20,557 bases of DNA from Plakobranchus ocellatus. Lineage: Eukaryota > Mollusca > Gastropoda > Plakobranchidae. This document shows positions 1-8,833 of this stretch, piece after piece. Location: assembly GCA_019648995.1 (NCBI GenBank), contig BLXT01008384.1, positions 29,054-49,610 on the forward strand, given 5' to 3'. A model generated the notes under the pieces. That model did no database searches, was not told the DNA's origin, and saw only the letters and a program-made list of their open reading frames with translations. Both the position numbers and the translations under genes were made by a program. The first letter of the stretch is position 1; each line of letters opens with the position of its first letter.

Positions 1-17
1 CCCCCCCCCCCCCCCCC
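1..17. repeat. Poly-C tract at the left edge
   Basis: 17 consecutive C followed by 11 A. It mirrors the C run at the right edge; see 20540-20557. Confidence 0.9.
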
Positions 18-403
18 AAAAAAAAAAATCTGTCATAACTCGAAGCCATGATTGGTACTGAATCTGTCACTCACGCCAAGTTTATTTGATCCACTATTAG
101 GGGAAAGTAATTCCTTCAATGTTTTTTTAAATCTGATAATTTTGTCTCTTGAACTGTTTTATATCTATTTCTTACTAGTATAAGAGCATATGTTGAGAAT
201 GATTTTTAGGGCAACATTCTATCCAAAAAGGCCTTAGATTCGATGAGAACATATTAACTTATTATCCTAGGTTGACTTGGTTCACTGAACATTGCAGTTA
301 GTCATGATTCCTTTGTTACTTGTCAAAACTTGATTTAGTGAAAGGTTTAAGTGTATTAAGCCTATGCCTCAATCTGTTTCCTTTTTCCAAACCTTTGATT
401 CAG
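1..403 (+). other. Partial upstream intron of TAF6L
   Basis: After the opening C and A runs this is AT-rich sequence with no open coding segment. It ends in the acceptor of the exon at 404. I see nothing else in it. Confidence 0.6.
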
Positions 404-505
404 ATAAAGAACATGAGCCATGACATTGGGCAGCTAACAACGATGCTCAACACAGTGAGAGCTTTGCTCCACAATAGATCTCTCTACCTTATGCATAAAC
501 CATAT
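404..505 (+). CDS. TAF6L: TAF6L coding exon (first in window)
   Basis: 34 codons, phase 0 at both ends. The acceptor is a pyrimidine-rich tract ending in attcag at 403 and the donor is gtgagt at 506. The product starts IKNMSHDIGQL and ends LMHKPY, matching the start of the HEAT-repeat region of human TAF6L (VKSVSHDLEQL). No exon encoding the preceding human segment lies between 1 and 403. Confidence 0.85.
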
Positions 506-3500
506 GTGAGTTGGTTGGCATGAATTCTAAGTAGATTTACAAGGATGTGAGTGTGATAGGCTCAGTGTGGTATGTAGCTGTGTGTCAGAAGAAATTGCTA
601 TAAAAGTTCCTAAAAAAAGTATGTTATGTAGGCCATTTCATTGAGATTGCTTACAGTGATGTAACTAGCTTAAATGTAAAGTATGTACTACCATAGAGGA
701 ACAAATCTTTAAGCGAAAAATACTTTTAAAATGATATTGTACTTTATCATGATTTTGTTTTCCATAGAAGAATATTTGAATATCACTGGATTTGTTTGCG
801 ATTGTGTGAAGACTGTAACACATAATAACCATATTGTGTTCATGAAAAGCGGCAAAAATAATCACCTAATTCCTGCAATTTTTTGTCTCACTAGTTGACT
901 GTCATTGTCCAAGGTGTGGAGTTTTGTGTTCTAGAGACGCTGGCCGCCTCTATCAGTTCAGTGAATGATCATTGGGTGTTGAGAGACTTTGCTGCTCGAC
1001 TCCTTGCTGAAATCATAAAGTAATTACCTTGTTTGATTTTTTACCCCATTTGACTTTTTTATCTAAGTGTTATGTGTGGTTTGCCTTAATATTATTTTTT
1101 GAAAAAATTACAGGATAATAAAGAGATTTTTTATGGTGTTCAGTTAATTAATTGTAGTAGTGTTATTGGCCTTTTGAAGATTACGAGGCAAATTTAAGTA
1201 TGTGGTTGTGATGATTTTGAACTTTGTTGTATGCTACGGCTTATCATTTTGAGCATTCTATGGCACCAATGGCAAATCTTGAAGTAAAAATATAAATTTT
1301 TCAGATGCTGTTCATGTAGTAGTTGTAAAATATTTTTAAAAATAAAAGAATATATGATTAGAGTCTCTTTCTTCCCAAACAACTAAAGATTATAAATAAA
1401 TGTGTATATATTTTTTATTTTGGTTTTGTATATTCTGAATAGCCGATGGAACAGTCCTCAAAACCATCTCCGCTTCAACACAATCAAACTGCTTAAGGAA
1501 GTTTTGCATGACACAACCAAGTCTTTCTACTCTCACTATGGAGCTATCATGAGCCTGATAGCTCTAGGCCACAAGGTCAGTTCATACCTCCTGAAAGTTT
1601 CCAGCTTTCTCAATATTTAAGCACAGCACTTACGTACAAAAAAAAAATTTTTTTTAAGAATACTTAGCAGATGGTTGGTATCTATAGAGTGGAAAAAAAA
1701 TGAACAGAAAAAAGTCAGTCACGAACTTAAAATTATTGTTTTAAAAAATACCACAAACCAATTTAGCTAACTCTCATTTTCTCTGAGTTGTTGCTTTTGA
1801 GACTGAAAACAAATGATAGCAATTGTAATCTGAACTGAATCACAAAAACTTGTTTTTTAGTTTTGTGGTACTTGAATCAAATAAAAATAAAATGGTTTTG
1901 TTAACAGCAAAGGGTGACTTTTCAGAATGTGAACAAAATATTTTAAAAGTATTATCCAAGTGCTGAACGTAGCAAAGATCATCTGTTGAGGACCTATCAT
2001 GTTCAGACTAAAGTAGGCTTCATTACAAATGGATTCACTGTTGTTATCTCTACAGGCTATAGAGGATGTGATTCTCCCTCACCTGCCCACCTACTGGCCA
2101 CACCTGAAAGCTGCCATGGAGGACAGATCCCCAGAACATGTCGTCAACAGACTAGACTCACAGAAAGTCTATGGAGCTCTAAGGGTGTGTATGAAATCAG
2201 TCTTAAAGTTTTGTAGAGTCAAAGGAATTTTATCATAATTTAAATTTAAAACAGCTGTTGGCATTTTCAGAGAGACCCTTTGATAGAGGTTTGAAGTATT
2301 TACTTTTGAACTCTTCAGAATTCTTTAACTTTGAATATGCGCTCTCTGTGTTTAGATTTTCCATCTTTTCAACCTTTCATTTTATAATGGCAGTGAGATT
2401 TTGGGTTCCAATTTAAGAGAATTGTATGATTTTTATGGTGAATGCTTTCGCCATCATATTTCACTGTGATTATATCTAAAACAGGTAGCAGGTGAGAAAA
2501 TCATGAGGCGTCACATCCGCAGGTTTGAGGTAATGTCTGCTCAGCAGAAAGAGCGGGAGGAGCTGGCAAAGGTGACAGATCCTGAAAACATCACTTTTTC
2601 AGAGAGTCAGGCAGCAGGGGAAAGTTTTACAAGTGCAGAGGAGGAAGGAAAAAATGTGTTTGAATTGTATACTGTAAGTAGTTATTGTGGTTGCAGAAGA
2701 GTTCGATGGAAGAAAAAAGTTCCACTTACTGGTTGCTGTTTTTATTGTGGGTGGTAGTACCTAAATACTTGTAAAATTTTCAAATGAAGTAAGATTGTAT
2801 GTTATATTATCTACAATGGCTTTCAAGGGAAGTAAAGATAATATTTGTAATAATAATAATTTGCTTTGGCTCAAGAAAGCAATTTTGTAAGCTATACAGA
2901 ACTGTACAGTTTTCTTTTAGTTTGCAAACAGCCTGATTTGCCAAATTTCATCGAAACAGCACAAAAAAAAGACACTGGAAATGAAAAAGCTACAATTTTG
3001 ACATGTCTTTCTTGAATGATTTAAAAATAAAGTAGAAAAAAGGAGAACAAACATTTTTACCTTATATAGTTTCAACACTTAATACATTTTTTTTTTAATG
3101 TTTTTTTTTTTTTTTTTTTTTTTTAAAGGAATGTTTTTTACTAACCATTTTTTTTTTTTAAAGAATGCTCTCTGCTCAACTTTTCGATAAAGAAAATTGA
3201 ATAAGTTTACTTTTATTCCCTAAAGTTTACTTTTATTCCCTATTAGAGACATTAAAGTTTTATTCATTTTGAAATATCAATTTGAGTTTTAAAGTAAGAA
3301 AATTATTTGACTTTTATTTCTCATATCAGACTTGTTTTCATTACCTGGTAATTTCAAAATGAGCATTTTTTTTGTAGGGTTTTTTTATTAAATTTTTTTT
3401 TTTTTTTGCAGTCATTGTATGAATATTTTGGAGATGGCCTGGCCCACTGCCTCCCCATTGTAGATACATACAATACTTTCAAGCCAAATCCGAAAGATGA

Positions 3501-5577
3501 TCTGGTCAGTTTAGGAGATCAAAACTCAGGCAAGAGTGGCGAGGAACTGCTGGACAATCTCATGGAACAGATAAAACTGCAGGTAACAAAATTTTATAAA
3601 TGTATATTGATGAAAACATGAATGATACTTCATCTGTTTCATCTCTGAGAGATGCAAGCTTCTTTCCTTTCATATGATAAGAAGATTACATTACAATCCT
3701 ACAATAATACTTGTACTTAACTCCTTAAATATTGAATATTATGTCTAGTATATATAAGAAAAAAATGCTGAATATCAAATGTAAGACTTTTTTTTTTTTG
3801 CAATATGTCAATGATAATTTTCCCAGTTGACCAACATAAGTTATATATAACAGTACTTGCAGAGTACCATACTTTTTTCTCCCTCTTTATATGCTATCCT
3901 TTGTATACTGTCTCTTAAAGAAAGGAGGAATAAATTGATGAAATTCAAACACTCTTTCTAAATTCTTGATCTCTGTTGTGCTGCAGGTAATTCAGAATTA
4001 TAATTAATGACCATGTGTTGGAGAAAGTTAAGGATTTTTGTGCTCCTTATTATATTATCCATCTTATCCATGATTTTATTTCTTTAAAATTTGACTTCTT
4101 TCCCCTTGTTTGCGTTTGACACTACAATGAAGTTACTTTTTTTTGGAAAAAAATCTTTTTTTTTTTTTTTCTGTATTTATGAAGATCCATAGGAAATGAA
4201 ATGTAAGCTGATTTGTTGGCTAACATGGCCATTATTCTTTGGTTTGAATTGCTCAATTTATTTCCCTTTTTTCAAAGGCCTCCATTTTTTATTTTAGGTG
4301 GCTATGTTCCTTATTGATTTCGTTTCTTTCCTTTTTTTTTTTTTTTTTTGTTATGTACTTGTAAAAAAAGTACATGCAAAACCAGTATTTGCAGCCCATC
4401 TTATATTCTGTAATATTGAGTTATCTTTCATTAAGATGGAGAATATAGTCTTGCAGGTGAAGTGTCTCACCTGCAATTTACCTAAATAAGGATGAAAGTC
4501 TAAGTCTGTATTCAATATTGAAAAAAAAAAATAGTGATAGTTCTGGGCTTTCAATTCACACACTATCTCAGAAACATCTGCAGAACACACAGGCTCAGAT
4601 AAGTCTCATCCCAGCATCTAAGGAATTATCTTAAAACAGATTGGACTGAAAAATCGAGAATCAGGCACAGAGTGGATTTCTCAAACACTGTGTTCCACTT
4701 CAACCTGTCATTGAAACCCTTATCTTTAGTTGTAGAGATAATTAATATTAACACAGGGTTACAAGTCATCAATTACTTTGTAAAAAAAGACAAAAAAAAA
4801 AAAAAAAACCCAAGGATTTGAGTGTGTGATAGCAAGAGACATAAAGGAACAGGAAAAGAAAACCCAAGGATTTGAGTGTGGGATATCAAGAGATGTAGAG
4901 GACACAAAAGAAGTAGAAGTAAAGAAACTGAGGGATTTGGGTGTGCAATAATAAGAGATATAGAGGACATAAAGTAAGCAGGAAAAAAAAATAAAACCCA
5001 GGGATTTGAGTGTGTGGTGTCAAGAGACAAAAAGGACATAAAAGGAGTGAAAAAAAAAAAAAAACTAAAATATTTGGATGTGACAAAGGACCTTAAAGAA
5101 GTAGAAGAAAAGAAAAATCGTGTTATATCCAATATAACAGAACTTTTAAGTGCAGAGAAATTGGAAGGTGTTTTGAGAACTACAAAAGTACTGTAAAAAT
5201 GATAGACATTATAGTTAAGCCTCACAAGTAAGGTAATGCTGGCCTTCATACAATTTTGGTTAATAAAAACATTGTTATGTCTATAAATTTTTGGAAGTTT
5301 TTAAAATCCTAGGTTATTGACATTTTGATAATAAAACACTTGTATGATATACCATTTAGAGTCCATGACATCCTTATCATCCTCTTTGTAAGTGGAAGGA
5401 GAAAAAAATGCAACATTAAAATGTTACACAAAAGACCTTTTCATTTTTTTATTTCTATTTTATGCGTTGAGTTTTGTTTTGTTCTGTTCTTTTTTTTGTT
5501 TTTTGTTTTGTTTTTTTTTTGCTTTTTGTAATCTCCAATATGTTCTTCTAATAACTGTTAACATTTGTGTTGTAATT

Positions 5578-5611
<34 letters not shown>

Positions 5612-8600
5612 CTACTTATAGAAGCAAGATAGTAAATTATGTAAAAGAAACATTGAGAGATCTGTACTTCATGTGGGTATAGCTCAGATGTTAACATCAT
5701 TTGATAGAGGGGAAGAATAAGCTCTCGTGTCAAGCCATAAACTTTGTACAACTTTTTTTCAGACCTACTAATGATTTCATAATTTTCTCCAAATTTATGT
5801 CCTTAATTTAAAAAAATTTCCCACCAAAGTGGGATTACAAATATTAAAAAGCTTCAAGAGGAAAAACAGGGACTCATTTTTCCCTCATTTTCCTACTTTG
5901 TCTTATTATTTTTCCCATAACGCTATTAATTTTGAAGACATCCTAATAGAGTTTTGTTATTTTCACATGAATTTTTTCCTATGTATAAAAGATTTGTTTA
6001 AGTAAGTTTATGAAATTATTTTGTTCAAAATCTGAAGTTAAGTTTTCAGCTTGTTTGGTGTCCCCCCCCCCTTAAAATTTGCCGTCTATTGATGGATGTG
6101 TACAAAATTTGACATTATTTTTATATCAAATGTTGATCATTAACTCCCTTGATTTTGTACACTTTGCCTTGGTTTTCTGTGTCAGCAAGAAGCATTGTTA
6201 AATTGCTTGAGGCCTGATTTCAGAGCTGTCTGGCTTAGTGATCTGGTTTATAGTGAGAAATGACAATAATTTGTGCTCCCACTGTCAATAGAGCTGCAGA
6301 TAAAAATTAAGCTGTCTGGCAGATTGTCTGAGCTTATCTTCTTCTACGTCGGCAAGACCTGCAACATTGCAGATAAACTGTGTGCGTTGCAGTGATAATT
6401 CATTGTGCCTCATTAATAAATAATAGAAATCAAGCTTCAAGCCAGGGATTTTAAGAGGGAAGGATGTTTGGGTCTTGAGTAAAATGATGTGGCATGGCTG
6501 CCCATTACTTTATATCATGATCCATTTGTTTGCCTTCTGTTTGTTAAATTTTTAAAAATTATTTACTTTGTGAAAATCAGTGTCAAAATCAGGAATCAGT
6601 AATTTTAAATTAATCTCTTTGCCTTAAAGAAGTAAAATTGAAGATTAATCGTTGGTTGTTCATTTTTTTTTAAAGGAAAAACTTGAGCAAGAGAGAAAAG
6701 AGCGAGAGCAAAAGGAGAGGAAAGAGCGTGAGAGGCGGGAAAGAGAACGACGAGCCCGACAAGCCATTGAGCAGAAAAAGAGAGAAGAGGAGGAGAGGAG
6801 ACTGAGACTGAGGAGGGAGGAGGAGGATCAGAAAAGGCGGCGGCTAGAGGCACTGGATGAGGAAAGGCATAAGAGGTGTAAGGAAGAGGAGGAGAAAAGA
6901 CAGAAAGACTGGGAGGAGCAAATGAAAGAGCTCAACAAGAATAGAAATAAACCACAGGTAATTCTAGTGCCAGTTTATCTGTGGTTCCTCACTTTAACTG
7001 CTCTCTATTTCATCTCTTATAAACTTTGTTTTTGGCCTGGAATTAACAAATGTTTTTCTTTTGTTCAGTATTAAAATAATGTGAGGGAAATCAAATATGG
7101 TAGCTCAGTAGTAGCTGTCTTTATTGTGGCTACTTTCTTAATTGTTTTAACAGTCAGGCATTTCATTGATAGTGTAGTGGAATACTTTTAAAAAGCAATT
7201 GCAAAGACTGTTAAGGTAATCAACAACACCAAAAAAAATTTGATGATTCAAAATCATTTTGGTTTAGTCCTGATTTTGATTAAACACTTTTTGCTTAAAG
7301 TCTTTTACTGTAATTACTAGAACTCTTTATTTCATTTACATTATTGTTGATCTGTGGCCTGAGATCACCTTGTTGTGGACTGGCTATACACAAAAAAAAA
7401 CAAGCATTTAAGATCTAGAGCAGTTTGACAATCTGTGAAATTGCTGAATTATTCCTATTTTTAGCAAAAATTTTAGTTTGACCAGAACCATTTAAAAACA
7501 AGGCTGCAAAACAAAGCTAATGATTTTACAGGGAAAAAATTTTGCTGGCTAGGGTGCTCATGTCTAATGAGATTATCATTTTTCATTGAATTAAGATCCT
7601 CAATTTTTGCCACAAGAAAAAAGAGACTTTAATGCGAAATATTTATACATCTTGAAACCAGTGGAAATGAATTGAGAACACATTTTGAAACAGATACACC
7701 CAAAAAGTTTTTCTTTGAATTTGAATTCTGTATTGTAAAAACTGAATCTAGATTTGCTTATTTGTGTGTTATGCAATATCATGTCTGCACTTTCCCTCCT
7801 TCCTTTTCTCTAACAGTGGCAGCAGCTGATTGAGCTTCGACGGTTGCAGCTTGAGGAGGAGATGCAGTACAGCCGCATGCTAGAAGCTTCCAAACGGCAA
7901 GAGGGCCGTGAGAGGGCCAAGCGTGAAGAGGAGGAGGAGAAGGCTCGTCGTCAACGTGAGGAGGAGGAGTTACTTAGGAAGAAAGAGGAGGAGGATGAAC
8001 TTGCAGGACGCAGTAGGGTGGGCCTTCGTCGTAGAAAACCTGTTAATTACACAGAGAAGGATGAGGACATTTCAGATCTGTTTGATGATCCAGCGGCTGC
8101 TGCTGCGGCCAAGCGCAGGAGGGGTGGCGGTAGTGGACACCACTCTCATCACAGAGGTGGGCTCAAGCTGAATCCTAATCTCCCTCCACATTCAGACATC
8201 TCAGATGATTCTGACTCAGACCTGAACAGGAGGCTGGCTGCAGGTCTCATGAGCCCTGGGTCAGCTGAGGCTGCAGCGATTGCCGTTAGCAAAGTGATTG
8301 ACCCGTCCAAAGGTTTGCTTAAGCTTAAGATCAGGCGCCAGGGAGGGCACGGCACTGGCACTCCACCCCATCCTATGTCCTCTGGCACGCCCCAGCACAC
8401 TCCGTCGTCATCATTCCCCTACCACTCTCCGTCCATGTTGAGTCCTATGTACTCACCACATTCAGTCTCGATTCCAACTCCTCCTCCTCCAACTCATGGA
8501 GCTTCAACATCTGCTGCTGGGAGCTCAGGCGCTAGCACCAACACGGGTCACCAACGCAGTAAAAGTTCATCTGGCTCAGAGAAGGAATCTAAGCATAAGA

Positions 8601-8833
8601 GAGGAGGAGGAGGAGAGAGCAGTGGTTTCCACAGATCTGGCAGCTCGGGTATCCAGGATATATCAGACCCAGATGAGCCGTTCACTATGGACCCACCACT
8701 GATGAGCAGTGGGGGATTGCCTCCCATGATGTACTCACCAGGAGGAGAGAGTAGTGGCTCAGATTCAAACCCACACCGCAAAGCTCTTAAACTTAAGCTC
8801 AAACTTACGCCCAAGGATTCTGCCTCAGAATGA
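404..8833 (+). CDS. TAF6L: TAF6L-like SAGA subunit, 3' part, eight exons
   Basis: Joining 404-505, 895-1019, 1443-1575, 2056-2184, 2485-2673, 3412-3582, 6676-6957 and 7817-8833 keeps one open frame of 715 residues ending in TGA; every junction has GT...AG borders. In vertebrates TAF6L replaces TAF6 in SAGA/PCAF acetyltransferase complexes, where its HEAT-repeat domain is part of the core. Landmarks shared with human TAF6L, from memory, are MSHDIGQL, CVLETLAASI, NDHWVLRDFAA, HYGAI, LPHLPTYW, KVYGAL and LYEYFGDGLA. These fit TAF6L better than TAF6. The N-terminal histone fold is missing because the window opens inside an upstream intron. After residue 283 the protein continues as about 150 residues of Arg/Glu/Lys-rich helix and a low-complexity tail of about 280 residues, unlike the short basic C-terminus of human TAF6L. 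Family assignment is strong. That the last two exons belong to this gene is inferred from frame, phase and lack of other exons. Confidence 0.85.
506..894 (+). other. TAF6L intron
   Basis: 389 bp, gtgagt...ctag. AT-rich, with no repeat or conserved coding segment seen. Confidence 0.75.
895..1019 (+). CDS. TAF6L: TAF6L coding exon
   Basis: 125 bp after the acceptor ctcactag; it ends with two bases of a codon before the donor gtaatt. It encodes the most diagnostic TAF6L block: FCVLETLAASI, then NDHWVLRDFAARLL. The NDHW/DNHW-LRD core is shared with TAF6, but the CVLE-LAAS prefix is typical of TAF6L. The split Asn codon (AA|C) is completed by the next exon. Confidence 0.9.
1020..1442 (+). other. 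TAF6L intron
   Basis: 423 bp, gtaatt...aatag, phase 2. AT-rich, nothing further seen. Confidence 0.75.
1443..1575 (+). CDS. TAF6L: TAF6L coding exon
   Basis: 133 bp. The first base completes the split codon, and the exon ends in phase 0 before gtcagt. The acceptor is ttctgaatag. The product runs from RWNSPQNH through TIKLLKEVLHD to SHYGAIMSLIALGHK. It aligns with the human segment containing CCHYGAVVGLHALG, a HEAT-repeat helix pair. Confidence 0.88.
1576..2055 (+). other. TAF6L intron
   Basis: 480 bp, gtcagt...acag, phase 0. AT-rich, nothing further seen. Confidence 0.75.
2056..2184 (+). CDS. TAF6L: TAF6L coding exon
   Basis: 43 codons, phase 0 at both ends, between the acceptor ctctacag and the donor gtgtgt. 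It encodes AIEDVILPHLPTYWPHLK and ends KVYGALR. Human TAF6L has YPHLSTYWTNL and KVYGAILVA at the same spacing, so this is clearly orthologous or a close paralogue. Confidence 0.9.
2185..2484 (+). other. TAF6L intron
   Basis: 300 bp, gtgtgt...acag, phase 0. Nothing further seen. Confidence 0.75.
2485..2673 (+). CDS. TAF6L: TAF6L coding exon
   Basis: 63 codons, phase 0, acceptor aaaacag, donor gtaagt. It begins VAGEKIMRR, completing the last HEAT helix (human VAVERLLK). It then encodes an acidic, poorly conserved linker rich in Glu and Ser and ends FELYT, where the human protein has an IYRELYAFFGD motif split over the next junction. Confidence 0.85.
3101..3124. repeat. Poly-T tract (T24)
   Basis: 24 uninterrupted T. 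No flanking target-site duplication is seen, so I do not call it a retroposon tail. Confidence 0.85.
3203..3242. repeat. Perfect 20-bp tandem duplication
   Basis: Two identical adjacent copies (3203-3222 and 3223-3242) of a unit beginning aagtttac and ending attcccta. Identity implies a recent duplication, probably slippage. Confidence 0.9.
3412..3582 (+). CDS. TAF6L: TAF6L coding exon, end of conserved region
   Basis: 57 codons, phase 0. The acceptor is a long T tract ending gcag and the donor is gtaaca. SLYEYFGDGLAHCLP matches human ELYAFFGDSLATRFG, the last block that can be aligned. The exon then becomes charged and ends LLDNLMEQIKLQ. This reads smoothly as helix into the next exon (EKLEQERKER), supporting the long splice. 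Confidence 0.85.
4451..4476. repeat. Perfect 10-bp inverted repeat with E-boxes
   Basis: TTGCAGGTGA at 4451-4460 and its exact complement TCACCTGCAA at 4467-4476 enclose the loop AGTGTC. Each arm contains CAGGTG/CACCTG, a core bound by Snail/ZEB and some bHLH factors. The flanks do not extend the stem. Function unknown. Confidence 0.8.
4809..5110. repeat. Degenerate tandem repeat, five copies of 54-69 bp
   Basis: Copies start at about 4809, 4863, 4928, 4997 and 5065. The first four keep the core GGATTTGAGTGTG or close variants (GGATTTGGGTGTG in copy three). Each is followed by AAGAGAyrTARAGGACAyAAA-like sequence and an A-rich spacer of variable length; copy five is the most diverged. Copies one and two read in one plus-strand frame as GFECVIARDIKEQEKK and GFECGISRDVEDTKEV, then hit stops in copy three. 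Copy four reopens the same motif (GFECVVSRDKKDIKGV) and runs into copy five, staying open to about 5196. The opposite strand is also open but low in complexity. It is either a non-coding minisatellite or the relic of a Lys-rich coding repeat. Confidence 0.8.
5471..5520. repeat. T-rich (TTTTG)-like simple repeat
   Basis: About 50 bp of T runs broken by single G or C, ending in ten T. Confidence 0.85.
5580..5609. repeat. (AT)15 microsatellite
   Basis: 30 bp of uninterrupted alternating A and T within the large intron. Likely length-polymorphic. Confidence 0.95.
6062..6071. repeat. Poly-C tract (C10)
   Basis: Ten consecutive C in AT-rich intron sequence; one of four long C/G homopolymers in the window. 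Confidence 0.9.
6180..6440. other. GC-richer intronic patch with repeated GTCTG words
   Basis: This patch is less AT-rich than the intron around it and has no open coding segment. AGCTGTCTGGC occurs twice (6224-6234 and 6310-6320). The second copy lies in a nested imperfect palindrome at 6308-6336 with outer arms TAAGCT/AGCTTA and inner arms CAGA/TCTG. It could be an intronic regulatory element or ncRNA; nothing in the sequence proves either. Confidence 0.35.
6676..6957 (+). CDS. TAF6L: Charged helix exon of the TAF6L-like gene
   Basis: 94 codons, phase 0 at both ends. The acceptor is a T-rich tract ending taaag and the donor is gtaatt. The product is almost entirely Glu, Arg, Lys and Gln in runs such as KEREQKERKERERR, ending NKNRNKPQ. 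Alternating E/R/K blocks with few hydrophobic positions suggest a single alpha-helix or weak coiled coil. I know of no counterpart in human TAF6L. The exon needs an upstream phase-0 donor; the nearest convincing one is at 3582. It could belong to another gene if an unseen exon exists in the intron. Confidence 0.75.
6958..7816 (+). other. Last TAF6L intron
   Basis: 859 bp, gtaatt...aacag, phase 0. AT-rich with a clear pyrimidine tract before the acceptor. Nothing else seen. Confidence 0.75.
7817..8833 (+). CDS. TAF6L: Terminal coding exon: helix end and disordered tail
   Basis: 338 codons plus TGA, acceptor tctaacag. Residues 1-75 continue the Glu/Arg helix. Then come LRRRKPVNYTEKDED, a six-Ala run (93-98) followed by KRRR (possible nuclear localisation signal), a His-rich patch, and a Ser/Gly/Pro/Thr-rich disordered tail with PPPP. 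Two short motifs recur: DISD followed by acidic residues (84, 127, 281) and Leu-Lys strings (116-118, 167-171, and near the C-terminus to ALKLKLKLTPK). The high GC and strict openness of this frame against AT-rich surroundings argue that it is coding. Chromatin proteins often have such basic/acidic tails, but I recognise no domain. Confidence 0.82.
   Translation, partial: WQQLIELRRLQLEEEMQYSRMLEASKRQEGRERAKREEEEEKARRQREEEELLRKKEEEDELAGRSRVGLRRRKPVNYTEKDEDISDLFDDPAAAAAAKRRRGGGSGHHSHHRGGLKLNPNLPPHSDISDDSDSDLNRRLAAGLMSPGSAEAAAIAVSKVIDPSKGLLKLKIRRQGGHGTGTPPHPMSSGTPQHTPSSSFPYHSPSMLSPMYSPHSVSIPTPPPPTHGASTSAAGSSGASTNTGHQRSKSSSGSEKESKHKRGGGGESSGFHRSGSSGIQDISDPDEPFTMDPPLMSSGGLPPMMYSPGGESSGSDSNPHRKALKLKLKLTPKDSASE

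Larger units (their letters stand above)
2674..3411 (+). other. TAF6L intron with T tracts
   Basis: 738 bp, gtaagt...gcag. It contains the T24 run and the 20-bp tandem duplication listed separately. The last 45 bases are an unusually T-rich polypyrimidine tract. Confidence 0.75.
3583..6675 (+). other. Large TAF6L intron (3.1 kb)
   Basis: gtaaca...taaag, phase 0. It separates the conserved TAF6L part from the charged-helix exons. It holds a hairpin (4451-4476), a degenerate tandem repeat (4809-5110), simple repeats (5471-5609, 6062-6071) and a GC-richer patch (about 6180-6440). No convincing exon is visible inside. Intron status rests on phase agreement and lack of alternatives. Confidence 0.7.

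Noticed and set aside
404-3582. TAF6 rather than TAF6L
   Set aside because: The NDHW-LRD block is shared, but SHDIGQL, CVLETLAAS, LPHLPTYW, KVYGAL and LYEYFGD follow TAF6L, and the TAF6-type region after the HEAT repeats is absent.
4809-5110. CRISPR-like array
   Set aside because: Copies are diverged, spacing varies from 54 to 69 bp, spacers are A-rich rather than unique, and the host is an animal.
4773-5249. 158-codon open frame on the minus strand
   Set aside because: It is the antisense of the A-rich tandem repeat; the product is Phe/Leu/Ser low complexity, which A-rich repeats give automatically.
6605-6853. Minus-strand open frame across the charged-helix exon
   Set aside because: Antisense shadow of a GAG/AGG-rich exon; the plus strand has matching splice sites and phase.
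6676-8833. The last two exons as a separate gene
   Set aside because: No first exon, promoter or other phase-0 donor is visible between 3583 and 6675, and the preceding exon joins in phase with continuous helical character. Kept as the main refutation test rather than the preferred model.
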